Below, in pieces: positions 1 to 7,945 of a stretch of 30,149 nucleotides of DNA (the first letter of the stretch is position 1; each line of letters starts with the position of its first letter). Under the pieces are notes generated by a model that saw nothing but the letters and a program-made list of their open reading frames with translations, was not told where the DNA came from and made no database searches. Location of the stretch: positions 1 to 30,149 of the forward strand of contig JAZUIX010000043.1 in the NCBI GenBank assembly GCA_045642445.1, written 5' to 3'. Both the position numbers and the translations under genes were made by a program. This DNA comes from Colimorpha sp045642445 (GTDB lineage Bacteria > Bacteroidota > Bacteroidia > Bacteroidales > P3).

Positions 1-1
1 C

Positions 2-115
2 GCCTGCCGCACCGGCCTAATAGAAACCCTCCAAACCTTAGGCTACCACAAAGGCAACAGAATGTTCACCCCCGCACAGGTGGAAGCAATTGTCAAGGGC
101 ATCGGCACCCCCTGA
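2..115 (+). CDS. DUF4248-like protein, C-terminal end (partial)
   Basis: The open frame enters from the left edge and stops with TGA at 113-115, leaving 37 residues. The tail reads LGYHKGNRMFTPAQVEAIV and then GIGTP. From memory, this resembles the C-terminal end of DUF4248 proteins, short Bacteroidales proteins in which a stretch like LGYxxxxRxxTPxQVxxIVxxxGxP closes a helix-turn-helix-like fold. Such genes are often found close to VirE_N/DUF3987 genes, one of which lies at 26506, although housekeeping genes separate the two here. Function is unknown; DNA binding is only a guess. The start and most of the protein lie outside the window. Confidence 0.5.
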   Translation, partial: ACRTGLIETLQTLGYHKGNRMFTPAQVEAIVKGIGTP

Positions 116-120
116 CGGGG

Positions 121-155
121 GAATTGAGAATTGAGAATTGAGAATTGAGAATTGG
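121..155. repeat. Tandem heptamer GAATTGA x5
   Basis: Five head-to-tail 7-bp units lie directly after the stop of the partial gene. The first four are identical and the last ends in G instead of A. The 7-bp period recurs with different units in other spacers of this window. Confidence 0.9.
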
Positions 156-388
156 GGCGGTGCCGCATGTTCTGGCTGGAAGCCAGTATTTGAGTAACCC
201 CGCACGAAGTGCGGGGTTATGATGATAGGATAAGTTGTGGCTGGAAGTCACTACCTCATAAGCGTATAAGGTACTGCCTTCAGGCAGACATATTATATCG
301 CAGATATTCCGGACACTTCGTACCCGGTTACTCAAAGTACTGCCTTCCAGGCAGACAAATCTTGTCGATGATATTAGGGGATAAAAGT

Positions 389-413
389 AGGGCTGTCTTT
401 TGCGGACAGCCCT
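389..413 (-). terminator. gcvH: Possible terminator hairpin downstream of gcvH
   Basis: A perfect 9-bp stem (AGGGCTGTC/GACAGCCCT) with a 7-nt loop lies 33 nt past the gcvH stop. Read on the minus strand, the run of T residues (421-429) comes before the hairpin, not after it, and only a short ACTTTTA follows, so this is not a textbook Rho-independent terminator. It may act as a 3' end stabiliser or be one more palindrome of the 172-413 cluster. Confidence 0.35.
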
Positions 414-446
414 GAACATGAAAAAAAAATACCTTTTAGTGGTTTC

Positions 447-824
447 TTATGCACCGATCTTGGCGGTATAGGCGGCAGCGTCCATGAGGGCGTCGATGTC
501 GGCCATGTTGGCGGGTTTGATCTTCAGGATCCAGCCTTCGCCGTAAGGATCGTTGTTGATGGCGGATGCGTCCTCGAGGGCGGCGTTGAATTCAACAACT
601 TCGCCGGTGACGGGCATCAGGAGGTCGGCCACGGTCTTGACAGCTTCAACACTGCCGAAAGCCTCGCCGGCTTCGATGGTTTCGCCTTCGCAGGTGACGT
701 CGACAAAGACAATGTCGCCGAGCTCGTGCTGAGCGTAGTCGGTGATGCCAACGTATGCAAATTCGCCTTCAATTCTTACCCATTCATCGTCCTGGGTGTA
801 CTTTAAGTTCTGGGGAATGTTCAT
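447..824 (-). CDS. gcvH: Glycine cleavage system H protein
   Basis: GcvH carries the lipoyl arm that shuttles the aminomethyl group between the P, T and L proteins of the cytoplasmic glycine cleavage system. The 125-residue product has the usual length. It opens with residues typical of the family (KYTQDDEWV at 8-16), followed by GITDYAQHELGDIVFVD. The lipoylation site is K63 in GSVEAVKTVADL. The end holds the conserved NNDPYGEGWILKI stretch. No gcvT or gcvP adjoins it, so the gene is transcribed alone, divergently from rho. A dihydrolipoyl dehydrogenase that could serve as the L protein lies at 11074. A good -7 element (TAACTTTG on the minus strand) lies about 60 bp upstream of the ATG, and no Shine-Dalgarno is seen, as is usual in Bacteroidota. 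Confidence 0.96.
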   Translation of the reverse strand: MNIPQNLKYTQDDEWVRIEGEFAYVGITDYAQHELGDIVFVDVTCEGETIEAGEAFGSVEAVKTVADLLMPVTGEVVEFNAALEDASAINNDPYGEGWILKIKPANMADIDALMDAAAYTAKIGA

Positions 825-881
825 TTTGTTATCGTTTTAGATGTTATTTTTTTTGTTTCTTTTTTATTTGATTTCGAGTTG

Positions 882-911
882 CAAAGTTACACATTTTTGT
901 CCGTTTGGAAA
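882..911 (-). promoter_or_regulatory. gcvH: Bacteroidota-type promoter of gcvH
   Basis: On the minus strand TAACTTTG (882-889) matches the TAnnTTTG -7 consensus of the Bacteroidota primary sigma factor. A T-rich -33 position (909-911) lies 19 nt upstream. The predicted start lies some 50 nt before the gcvH ATG. Confidence 0.6.
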
Positions 912-918
912 AATTTTT

Positions 919-950
919 TTTGAAGATATGAATTATTTTTTTTATTTTTG
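919..950 (+). promoter_or_regulatory. rho: Bacteroidota-type promoter of rho
   Basis: TTTG (919-922) and TATTTTTG (943-950) are 20 nt apart, matching the TTTG-N19/20-TAnnTTTG consensus. Transcription would begin near 957 and give rho a leader of about 190 nt. The leader contains a 31-codon open frame (973-1068) and is AT-rich, which would suit autoregulation of rho, though this is not shown by the sequence. Confidence 0.55.
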
Positions 951-1148
951 CGTTACAAAACAGAGAGGGAATATGAGTATGACATGCGTGTTGTGCACTT
1001 ATTCACAATGGTTTCACAAAAAAAGTTCCATTATTGATTTCGTCGTATCGTGTTTGATTTTGTTGTAAAAAATGTTTTGTACGTTGTCGTGAACGAACTA
1101 TTTTGAGGTGTTTTTTTAAAAAATTGTATCTATCTTTTTTAACTTTAT

Positions 1149-3215
1149 ATGTACAGCAAAGCAGAATTAGAGGCTAAGGCACACATCGAACTGATGAACA
1201 TTGCCAAAGAGTTGGGTATTGCCCGTGCCACACGTATGGAGGCGCAGGATTTGATATACAAAATACTTACCGTGCAGTCGGAAAATCCTTCGGCGGTGAC
1301 CAAGGACCAGGAGTCGAAGCAGGCGGCACAGAAAGGCGGTGCCGAGGCAGGCGCAAAGAAGAAGCGTGCCCGCATCAAGCCGGTGCTGGTGGCCGAGTCG
1401 AACAGCGTGAACCCGGGTCGCAGAGACAGCGTGGGCAACGGCAAGGGTGCGCCCAAGAAGGCCAAGGCCCCCAACAAGGCTCCCGCGCAGGCGGAGAACA
1501 ATCCGCTGGATTTCGACATCAACACGGTGGTGTCCACCCCCGAGGTGCCGGAAGTGCCCGAGATAGTGAACCCGTCGGGCCGACTGATCCGCCGCAAGGC
1601 TGCCGACACGGAGGTTTCGGCCAACAAGGCGGAGAACGTGGCTCCCAAGTCCGAGACAAAGTCCGAAGTCAAGGTTGAGGCCAAGCCGGAGGCAAAACCG
1701 GAGGCAAAGCCCGAGACCAAGCCCGAGGAGCCTGCTGTGAAACGCAAACGCGGAAGACCCAAGAAGAACAGCGATGTGCCCGCAGCCCCTGTTGCCGAAA
1801 CGGCAGCAAAGCCCGTCGAGGCTTCTGCCCCTCAGAAAGAGGAAAAGGCAGCCGAACCGGAGGAGTCGTTTGAATCGAAAGCCCGCAGAGAGGCCTACGA
1901 GGTGATGCGCGAGGATGTGGCCAAGGATGATTCGGCCGAGGTCAAGGCACCCGAAGCCGCCGAGAAGCACGCCGAAGAGGGTGGGGAAGTCCGCAACGAA
2001 CATTTTGAGCGCAGATTCAAATGGAAGGACCGTCGCAACAACAACGGAGAGAACAAAGAGTGGGAGCCCAAGCCTGTGAAGGTTTACCCCTTCGACATGG
2101 AGGGTGTGATTGAATCGGAAGGAGTGCTGGAACAGGCCCCCGACGGTTTCGGATTCCTGCGTTCGTCGGATTACAACTATCTGGCCTCGCCCGACGATAT
2201 ATACATTTCGCTGCAGATGGTTCGCAGCTATGGTTTGAAGACTGGCGACACGGTGCGCGGCATGGTTCGTCCCCCGAGAGAGAACGACCGCTACTTCGTT
2301 ATGACCAAGGTGTTGGACATCAACGGACTGACACCCGACCGCATACGCGACAGAATACCCTTTGAATCGCTCACGCCGCTGTTTCCCGATGAGAAATTCA
2401 AACTCACGGGTCACCCCAATCAGACCCTTTCGACACGCATCATCGATATGTTCACCCCCATCGGAAAAGGCCAGCGCGGCCTCATCGTGGCACAACCCAA
2501 GACGGGTAAGACCACGCTGCTGAAAGAGGTGGCAAACGCCATAGCTTACAACCATCCTGACGTGTACCTGATGGTGCTGCTGATAGACGAGCGCCCCGAA
2601 GAGGTGACCGACATGCAGCGTAGTGTGAATGCCGAGGTGATAGCCTCGACCTTTGACGAGCCCGCCGACCGCCATGTTCGCATAGCCAACATAGTGCTTG
2701 AAAAGGCCAAACGAATGACCGAGTGCGGACACGACGTGGTGATTGTGCTCGATTCCATAACCCGTTTGGCACGAGCCTACAACACGGTGCAACCCGCCTC
2801 GGGCAAGGTGCTCTCGGGCGGTGTGGAGGCCAACGCTTTGCAGAAACCCAAGCGTTTCTTCGGCGCGGCACGAAACATTGAGAACGGCGGATCGCTGACC
2901 ATCATAGCCACAGCCCTCACCGAGACGGGCAGCAAGATGGACGATGTGATTTTTGAGGAGTTCAAGGGCACGGGCAACATGGAGCTTCAGTTGGACCGCA
3001 AGATGTCGAACAAACGCCTCTATCCGGCTGTGGACCTCGCCGCTTCGAGCACTCGTCGCGACGACCTGCTGCTGCCTAAGAATATTCTGAACAGAATACT
3101 CGTACTCCGCAACCAACTCACCGATATGACCCCCATCGAGGCCATGGAGTTCTTGCAGAAAAATATGCGCAACACGCGCGACAATGAGGAATTTCTGTTT
3201 ACGATGGATAAATAG
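1149..3215 (+). CDS. rho: Transcription termination factor Rho, with long disordered insertion
   Basis: Rho is the hexameric RNA helicase that ends transcription. The 688-residue product is much longer than the 419-residue E. coli protein. Residues 1-45 form the Rho_N domain. Residues 50-305 are a low-complexity segment rich in K, E, A and P, with four tandem EAKPEAKPE-like units near 177-192 and an AT-hook-like KRKRGRPKK at 198-206. The RNA-binding cold-shock fold spans about 315-395 (GFGFLRS, DDIYIS). The ATPase has Walker A QPKTGKTT (449-456) and Walker B VVIVLD (530-535), then the Q- and R-loop segments (SGGVEANALQKPKRFFGAARN, DLAASSTRRDDLLL). Large insertions in Rho are known in Bacteroidota, and that of Bacteroides thetaiotaomicron has been reported to drive condensate formation. 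The start is the first ATG, and MYSKAEL fits family N-termini. Confidence 0.97.
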   Translation: MYSKAELEAKAHIELMNIAKELGIARATRMEAQDLIYKILTVQSENPSAVTKDQESKQAAQKGGAEAGAKKKRARIKPVLVAESNSVNPGRRDSVGNGKGAPKKAKAPNKAPAQAENNPLDFDINTVVSTPEVPEVPEIVNPSGRLIRRKAADTEVSANKAENVAPKSETKSEVKVEAKPEAKPEAKPETKPEEPAVKRKRGRPKKNSDVPAAPVAETAAKPVEASAPQKEEKAAEPEESFESKARREAYEVMREDVAKDDSAEVKAPEAAEKHAEEGGEVRNEHFERRFKWKDRRNNNGENKEWEPKPVKVYPFDMEGVIESEGVLEQAPDGFGFLRSSDYNYLASPDDIYISLQMVRSYGLKTGDTVRGMVRPPRENDRYFVMTKVLDINGLTPDRIRDRIPFESLTPLFPDEKFKLTGHPNQTLSTRIIDMFTPIGKGQRGLIVAQPKTGKTTLLKEVANAIAYNHPDVYLMVLLIDERPEEVTDMQRSVNAEVIASTFDEPADRHVRIANIVLEKAKRMTECGHDVVIVLDSITRLARAYNTVQPASGKVLSGGVEANALQKPKRFFGAARNIENGGSLTIIATALTETGSKMDDVIFEEFKGTGNMELQLDRKMSNKRLYPAVDLAASSTRRDDLLLPKNILNRILVLRNQLTDMTPIEAMEFLQKNMRNTRDNEEFLFTMDK

Positions 3216-3220
3216 TGGAT

Positions 3221-3300
3221 GTGAAAGGTGAAAAGTGAATAGTGAAAAGATCGCGGTCGTTTCACTATACACTTATCACATTTCACTTATCACATTTCAC
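3221..3300. repeat. Inverted pair of tandem heptamers between rho and the threonine aldolase gene
   Basis: Four 7-bp units of the GTGAAAA type (3221-3248) are followed by their reverse complement type (TTTCACT, ATCACAT and similar, 3260-3300). AGTGAAA at 3241-3247 pairs with TTTCACT at 3260-3266 around a GC-rich loop, so the rho transcript could end in a hairpin. No T-run follows on the plus strand, so I do not call it an intrinsic terminator. Confidence 0.75.
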
Positions 3301-3317
3301 AAAAAAAATTGATCTTT

Positions 3318-4340
3318 ATGAAACGCGGATTTGGTAGCGACAACCATTCGGGCATTAGTCCCGAGATATTGGAGGCCATAGCACAGGCCAATGTGGATCA
3401 TGCTTTGGCATACGGCGACGATGAATACTGCCACAGGGCTGAGGAAGTGTTCCGTAAGACCTTTGGCGAACAGGCACGGGTGTATTTCGTTTTCAACGGA
3501 ACGGGAGCCAATGTGCTCAATATCGATGCCATGTGCCGTTCGCACCACGCGGTGGTGTGTGCCGATACAGCCCATATCAACGTGGACGAATGTGGTGCCC
3601 CACAACGTATTGTGGGATGCAAACTGCTCACCGTGCCCACCCCCGACGGCAAGCTGACTCCCGAGCTGGTGAAGACACAGCTGCACGGTTTCGGTTTCGA
3701 ACACCACTCGCAACCCAGGGCCATCAGTATAGCCCAATCTACGGAGTTAGGCACGCTGTATACCCTCGACGAGATCCGCGCCCTGGCCGATCTGGCACAC
3801 TCGTATGATATGTATCTGCACATGGACGGAGCCCGACTGGCCAATGCGGCTGTGGCGTTGGGGTGCACTTTTAAAGAGATGACCACCGATTGCGGCGTTG
3901 ACTGCCTCTCGTTTGGCGGCACTAAGAACGGCCTGCTGATGGGGGAGAGCTGTGTGCTGCTCAATCCCGCTCTGGATGTGGATATGAAATACAGACGCAA
4001 GCAGATGTCGCAGTTGTGCAGTAAGATGCGTTTTATTGCTGTGCAGTTTGAGACATACCTCACCACCGATTTGTGGCGTAGAAATGCCGAGCACAGCAAC
4101 CGTATGGCGCAACTGCTGTATGAGTCGTTGCAGGGCATATCGGAGGTGAAGGTGATGTACCCCGTGCAGGTGAACAGCGTATTCGCCCAGCTGCCGCACG
4201 AGGTGTGGACCCGACTGTTGGACGACTATTTCTTCTACGATTGGGACGAGGCCAACGATGTGGTGCGCTGGATGTGCTCGTTTGATACTACCGAAGAGGA
4301 CATCAACAATTTCGTGGCCGCATTGAAACGACTGCTTTAG
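3318..4340 (+). CDS. ltaE: Low-specificity L-threonine aldolase (PLP enzyme)
   Basis: This enzyme splits threonine or allo-threonine into glycine and acetaldehyde and belongs to the beta-eliminating lyase family (PLP fold type I). The 340-residue protein opens with FGSDNHSGISPEIL, shows YGDDEYCHRAEE (32-43) and FVFNGTGANV, the aspartate of HMDGARLANA (D170) that contacts the PLP ring, and the Schiff-base lysine K203 in SFGGTKNGLL. I chose the ATG at 3318. A TTG three codons upstream (3309) is also open but lies in an A-rich leader. The gene follows rho after about 100 bp and converges on the histidine kinase gene. Glycine production would supply the cleavage system to which GcvH belongs, but adjacency does not prove this. 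Confidence 0.88.
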   Translation: MKRGFGSDNHSGISPEILEAIAQANVDHALAYGDDEYCHRAEEVFRKTFGEQARVYFVFNGTGANVLNIDAMCRSHHAVVCADTAHINVDECGAPQRIVGCKLLTVPTPDGKLTPELVKTQLHGFGFEHHSQPRAISIAQSTELGTLYTLDEIRALADLAHSYDMYLHMDGARLANAAVALGCTFKEMTTDCGVDCLSFGGTKNGLLMGESCVLLNPALDVDMKYRRKQMSQLCSKMRFIAVQFETYLTTDLWRRNAEHSNRMAQLLYESLQGISEVKVMYPVQVNSVFAQLPHEVWTRLLDDYFFYDWDEANDVVRWMCSFDTTEEDINNFVAALKRLL

Positions 4341-4439
4341 TGAGGTGACGGGTTGTGTGAAGGAATGGGTTGTGAGTGAAAGGATGGGTTGTGAATGAAG
4401 GGACGAGGTTGGATAGGCGTGTGAATTAGTCGCTAATAA
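4341..4439. repeat. Convergent spacer with three imperfect GGGTTGTG repeats
   Basis: GGGTTGTG occurs at 4350, 4367 and 4386, embedded in longer imperfect units of 17 to 19 bp rich in G, T and A. No hairpin with a T-run is visible for either of the two converging genes. Confidence 0.6.
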
Positions 4440-5912
4440 TCATCTGTTCAATATAATGCGGAAGACGGTACCCTCGCCTTCGACGGAGTATTTGACAAAG
4501 ATGCGTCCTCGGTGATAGTCTTCGATGATGCGTTTCGCCAACGAAAGTCCGAGGCCCCAGCCACGTTGTTTGGTGGTGAAGCCGGAATCGAAAATCTTTT
4601 TCTGTACGGAGGAGGACATTCCCTTGCCGGTGTCGGAAAGGTCGATGTAGATGTGGTGCGAGTCGGAGGAGGCCACTACGGTGAAGGTGCCCACGCCGTT
4701 CATGGCATCGATGGCGTTCTTGCAGATGTTTTCAATCACCCACTCAAAGAGATAGCTGTTGATAGGGACGCAGAGTTCCTCCTCGGGGAAATTGGTTACG
4801 AACTTGATTTTGCGCGAACTGCGTGTCTGCAGATAATTGATGGCATTTTGAATGACCACGCAGACATTCTCCTCCTTCAACTCGGGCACGGAGCCAATCT
4901 TTGAGAAACGGTGGGTAACCGTCTCCAAACGTTGGAGATCCTTGTTGATTTCGGCGGCATATTTTTCGTCGTAGGTCTTTCCCTCAAGATATTGCGACCA
5001 TGCCATCAGAGAGGATATGGGTGTGCCCAACTGGTGTGCAGTTTCTTTGGCCATACCCACCCAGATACGGTTCTGCTCCATAGTGTGGGCGGTACGGAAG
5101 AGATTGTAACTGATGATGATAAGTACAAAAAGAATGAAAAGATAGAGTATTGGGACCCATTTGAGCGATTTCAGCAGGGGGGTGTTTTCGTAGAAAAGAT
5201 AAGCCCGCTGGCCCGAAGGGAGGCGTATTTCGATGGGGGCGTTTTCCTCCTCCATCTCGCAGAGTTTTTCGGAGAGGCGCTCGGCTGTGGCAAATTCACG
5301 TTCGTTGATGTTGCCGCTACCCAAGACACATCCTTGCAAGCTGTCGACGATGAGCACGGGGACAAACACCGAGTTGTTGGTGATTTCGGAGAGGAAAGAC
5401 TCGCTGAAGCCGTCGAGCACGTGACGCAAATCGGTGTAGATGCGCGACTCTTTGTAATACAGCGTCATAGGCATACCCCAAATGCGGTAGTGGAAAGGCT
5501 GGTTGTGGGAAAACTCCTCCAGCAGTTCGCCTCGCAACTTCTGTCCTGCCAATTCTTGAGGCACGGTAATGACGGAATCGCGGTCGGTGATGATGATGGC
5601 TGTCTCGCTGCTGTCGACAATGTAGCGTACATAGTCGAGACTAAAATCGGCCTCACCCATATCCATCTGGTCGAAAGAACGCAAGATGTTGGTATACATC
5701 TCCATTTTGCGATGTTCGTCGAGAGCCACTTGGGCGAAGAACTCTTCAGAATAGTTGACCAACTGGGCCTTCTGGCTGATGGCATTGGCCCAAAGTTTCA
5801 CTTTTTCTTGCTCGGATTTGCGTATCTGCGTTGAGATGTTGTTAATCTCGAAGAGCGCAAAAGCGGCCATGAACACCGTGACGGCGAGTATTATCCATTT
5901 CGCTTTCTTCAT
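4440..5912 (-). CDS. Membrane sensor histidine kinase, orphan
   Basis: The 490-residue protein has a membrane helix at about 6-22, a periplasmic sensor segment of about 230 residues (25-250) that I do not recognise, a second helix at 252-272, and a cytoplasmic kinase core. The phosphoacceptor H293 sits in KETAHQLGTPISSLMAW, a variant H-box common in Bacteroidota. The N-box is WVIENICKNAIDAM (391-404). The G boxes are DTGKGM (427-432) and GWGLGLSL (451-458). No HAMP domain separates helix and H-box. The frame stays open for 36 codons upstream, but those codons overlap the preceding permease gene. The ATG at 5910-5912 lies 1 nt after that gene's stop, starts MKKAKW and leads directly into the helix. 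No response regulator is nearby, so the partner is unknown. Confidence 0.88.
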   Translation of the reverse strand: MKKAKWIILAVTVFMAAFALFEINNISTQIRKSEQEKVKLWANAISQKAQLVNYSEEFFAQVALDEHRKMEMYTNILRSFDQMDMGEADFSLDYVRYIVDSSETAIIITDRDSVITVPQELAGQKLRGELLEEFSHNQPFHYRIWGMPMTLYYKESRIYTDLRHVLDGFSESFLSEITNNSVFVPVLIVDSLQGCVLGSGNINEREFATAERLSEKLCEMEEENAPIEIRLPSGQRAYLFYENTPLLKSLKWVPILYLFILFVLIIISYNLFRTAHTMEQNRIWVGMAKETAHQLGTPISSLMAWSQYLEGKTYDEKYAAEINKDLQRLETVTHRFSKIGSVPELKEENVCVVIQNAINYLQTRSSRKIKFVTNFPEEELCVPINSYLFEWVIENICKNAIDAMNGVGTFTVVASSDSHHIYIDLSDTGKGMSSSVQKKIFDSGFTTKQRGWGLGLSLAKRIIEDYHRGRIFVKYSVEGEGTVFRIILNR

Positions 5913-5913
5913 G

Positions 5914-7134
5914 TTAGTCGAATTTGATACTCTTGGCGGGGTCGATACGTGAGATGTAGGCGGTGGGGACAAGAAGGGCCAAAAGACATACGGCGATGGT
6001 GCCCAAACTGATGGCCACAAATATCCAGCCGTTGAGGGATATGGGAACGTAATCCATTGAATAGCTGGCGCTATCGAGACGAATGAGGTGGAAATGTTTT
6101 TGTACCAAACAAAGCACCAAAGCCACGATGTCGCCCAGGATGATGCCCTTGGCGATGATGGAGGCCGACTTGATGAGGAAGATGTTGCGGATGCCTTTAT
6201 TGTCGGTTCCCAAGGCCTTCAAGATGCCTATGGTGGAGGTCTTTTCAAATATCATGATGAGGAGCGCAGAGACAATTGAAACAATACACACGAGCATCAT
6301 GATGGTGATAATGAGGAAGATGTTGCTGTCGAGAAGGTCGAGCCAAGAGAACAAGGCAGGGTTTTGTTCGACAATGGTGGTGAGGGTGAGGTCGTAGGCG
6401 AGTTGCTTAAGGATGAGTTGTGAGATGTTGTCCAGATGGGCGAAATCATCCACCAAAACCTCGTATCCTGCCACCATGGTGCTGTCCCATTCGTTGAGAC
6501 GCTGCACCTGTCGCAAATCACCCACAATATAGTGTTCGTCGAAATCGGCGAGGTCGGTGTTGTAGATGCCGCACACCTCGAAGGCTCGAGCACGATAAGT
6601 CGTTCCTTGCCAGAAATAAGTGCGCACCTTGTCGCCTATTGAGAGGTGCAGTTTGTTGGCCACGGTTTGAGAAACGACAACTTCGTTGGAAGGTTTGTCT
6701 TCGGGGAAAGAGAAGAGGCTGCCCTCCACAAGATTGCCGGCGAAGAACGTGGTGTCGAAACCGCTGTCCACCCCTTTGAAGATGATGCCGTGAATCTGGT
6801 CCTCGGTCTTGATCATACCCCCTTTGTCGGCAAAGAATTGGAGATGCTTTACCCCTGGGGTGTTGAGAATACGTTGCACCTCAGGACGTTGGTTGCTGAT
6901 GGGTTGTTCCTCGTAGGTGTTGCCCATAGCATAGCCCTGGACGATGATGTGTGACCCGAAACCGACCACTTTCTGCCGTATCTCGCCCTGAAAACCGCGG
7001 AGGATGCACACCGACATCACCATCACCAGCACTCCCAAGGCGATGCTGCACGTGGCGATAGTCACCAAAGGGCCGGAGTAGGAGTTCCGGTCCTTTGGTA
7101 AGAAACGCCGTGCTATGAATTGTTCAAATGACAT
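5914..7134 (-). CDS. ABC transporter permease of the LolC/LolE (MacB/FtsX) type
   Basis: The 406-residue protein has the classic layout of lipoprotein-releasing permeases: one N-terminal membrane helix (22-46), a large periplasmic domain (50-268), and three helices at about 271-294, 317-344 and 370-392. The cytoplasmic segment between helices 2 and 3 (EKTSTIGILKALGTDNKGIR) is the coupling helix expected to contact the ATPase. The start MSFEQFIARRFLPK also fits family members. No LolD ATPase gene adjoins it, so the ATPase must be encoded elsewhere. It probably moves lipoproteins to the outer membrane, but other FtsX-family roles are possible. It lies in the minus-strand operon, 21 nt after tpiA and 1 nt before the kinase gene. 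Confidence 0.85.
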   Translation of the reverse strand: MSFEQFIARRFLPKDRNSYSGPLVTIATCSIALGVLVMVMSVCILRGFQGEIRQKVVGFGSHIIVQGYAMGNTYEEQPISNQRPEVQRILNTPGVKHLQFFADKGGMIKTEDQIHGIIFKGVDSGFDTTFFAGNLVEGSLFSFPEDKPSNEVVVSQTVANKLHLSIGDKVRTYFWQGTTYRARAFEVCGIYNTDLADFDEHYIVGDLRQVQRLNEWDSTMVAGYEVLVDDFAHLDNISQLILKQLAYDLTLTTIVEQNPALFSWLDLLDSNIFLIITIMMLVCIVSIVSALLIMIFEKTSTIGILKALGTDNKGIRNIFLIKSASIIAKGIILGDIVALVLCLVQKHFHLIRLDSASYSMDYVPISLNGWIFVAISLGTIAVCLLALLVPTAYISRIDPAKSIKFD

Positions 7135-7155
7135 TATAATCTATTGAAACCACCA

Positions 7156-7917
7156 TTAAAAAGCGGTTGCGATGCCAATGAAGTCTTCGGCTTTGAGCGA
7201 AGCGCCGCCGATGAGGCCACCGTCAACGTCGGGGTTGGCGAAGAGTTCTTTAGCGTTGCCGGGCTTGCAGCTTCCGCCGTAGAGGATGCTTGTTTCGTCG
7301 GCCACCTCTTTGCCGTATTTTTCAGCGATGAGGCTGCGGATGAAAGCGTGCATCTCCTGAGCCTGCTCGGGAGTGGCGGTTTTGCCTGTACCGATTGCCC
7401 AGACGGGTTCGTAGGCGATGATGATGTCGGAGAACTGCTCGGCGGTGAGGTGGAAGAGACCGTCGGTGATCTGCTTCTTCACCACGTCGAACTGTTTGTT
7501 GGCCTCACGTTCATCAAGCACCTCGCCACAGCAGACGATAGGACGGATGTTGTGTTTGAGCAACTGGTCGACTTTGCGGGCAACGATTTCGTCGGTTTCG
7601 TGGTAATAGGCACGACGCTCGGAGTGTCCTACGATGCAGTAATCCAATTCCATAGATTCGAGCATGGAGGCAGAAACCTCGCCGGTGTAAGCACCACTCT
7701 CCTGATCGCTGACGTTTTGTGCGCCCACAGCGAAATAAGACTCGTCGCTATAATCCGAAGCCATTTCCAAATAAGGGAACGGGGGGCAGATAATCATCTG
7801 TGTGTTAGCGTCGAGGGTGACTTCTTCCAGTTTGTCCATGATGCCGCTGATAAGGTCATCGGCCTCGCTGAAAGACTTGTTCATTTTCCAGTTTCCTGCT
7901 ACAATGTGTTTTCTCAT
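7156..7917 (-). CDS. tpiA: Triosephosphate isomerase
   Basis: Cytoplasmic glycolytic enzyme that interconverts dihydroxyacetone phosphate and glyceraldehyde 3-phosphate. The 253-residue length is normal. Catalytic residues are all present: N9 and K11 in AGNWKMN, H98 in VGHSERR, and E170 in AYEPVWAIGTGK, which also begins the mobile loop. The phosphate-binding GGS and GG(A)S motifs occur at ILYGGSCKP and LIGGASL. The preceding TlpA-like gene ends 28 nt upstream, so it is probably co-transcribed, an order I recall from other Bacteroidales. Confidence 0.97.
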   Translation of the reverse strand: MRKHIVAGNWKMNKSFSEADDLISGIMDKLEEVTLDANTQMIICPPFPYLEMASDYSDESYFAVGAQNVSDQESGAYTGEVSASMLESMELDYCIVGHSERRAYYHETDEIVARKVDQLLKHNIRPIVCCGEVLDEREANKQFDVVKKQITDGLFHLTAEQFSDIIIAYEPVWAIGTGKTATPEQAQEMHAFIRSLIAEKYGKEVADETSILYGGSCKPGNAKELFANPDVDGGLIGGASLKAEDFIGIATAF

Positions 7918-7945
7918 AGTCGTTGTAATTTAAATTGTTATACTT

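Larger units (their letters stand above)
116..446. other. Gene-free stretch with tandem heptamers and a series of small palindromes
   Basis: I see no believable gene here. It opens with five copies of a 7-bp unit (121-155). Short inverted repeats follow: 172-186 (CTGGCT/AGCCAG), 196-218 (perfect 10-bp arms AACCCCGCAC/GTGCGGGGTT around GAA), 274-287 and 340-354 (both CTGCC/GGCAG), and 389-413 (AGGGCTGTC/GACAGCCCT). The segments around 272-291 and 338-357 are near copies of each other (GTACTGCCTTC, then CAGGCAGACA), so this looks like a REP-type repeat cluster. It is bounded by the DUF4248-like gene end and the gcvH stop. Confidence 0.6.

Noticed and set aside
999..1007. TTATTCACA, a match to the DnaA box
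   Set aside because: Only one copy is present in the rho leader and no other replication-origin feature is nearby, so a chance match is likely in AT-rich sequence.
1167..3272. 701-codon open frame antisense to rho
   Set aside because: It lies fully opposite the rho gene, whose protein has all family motifs. Codon bias of rho leaves the opposite strand without stops, and the translated product resembles no family.
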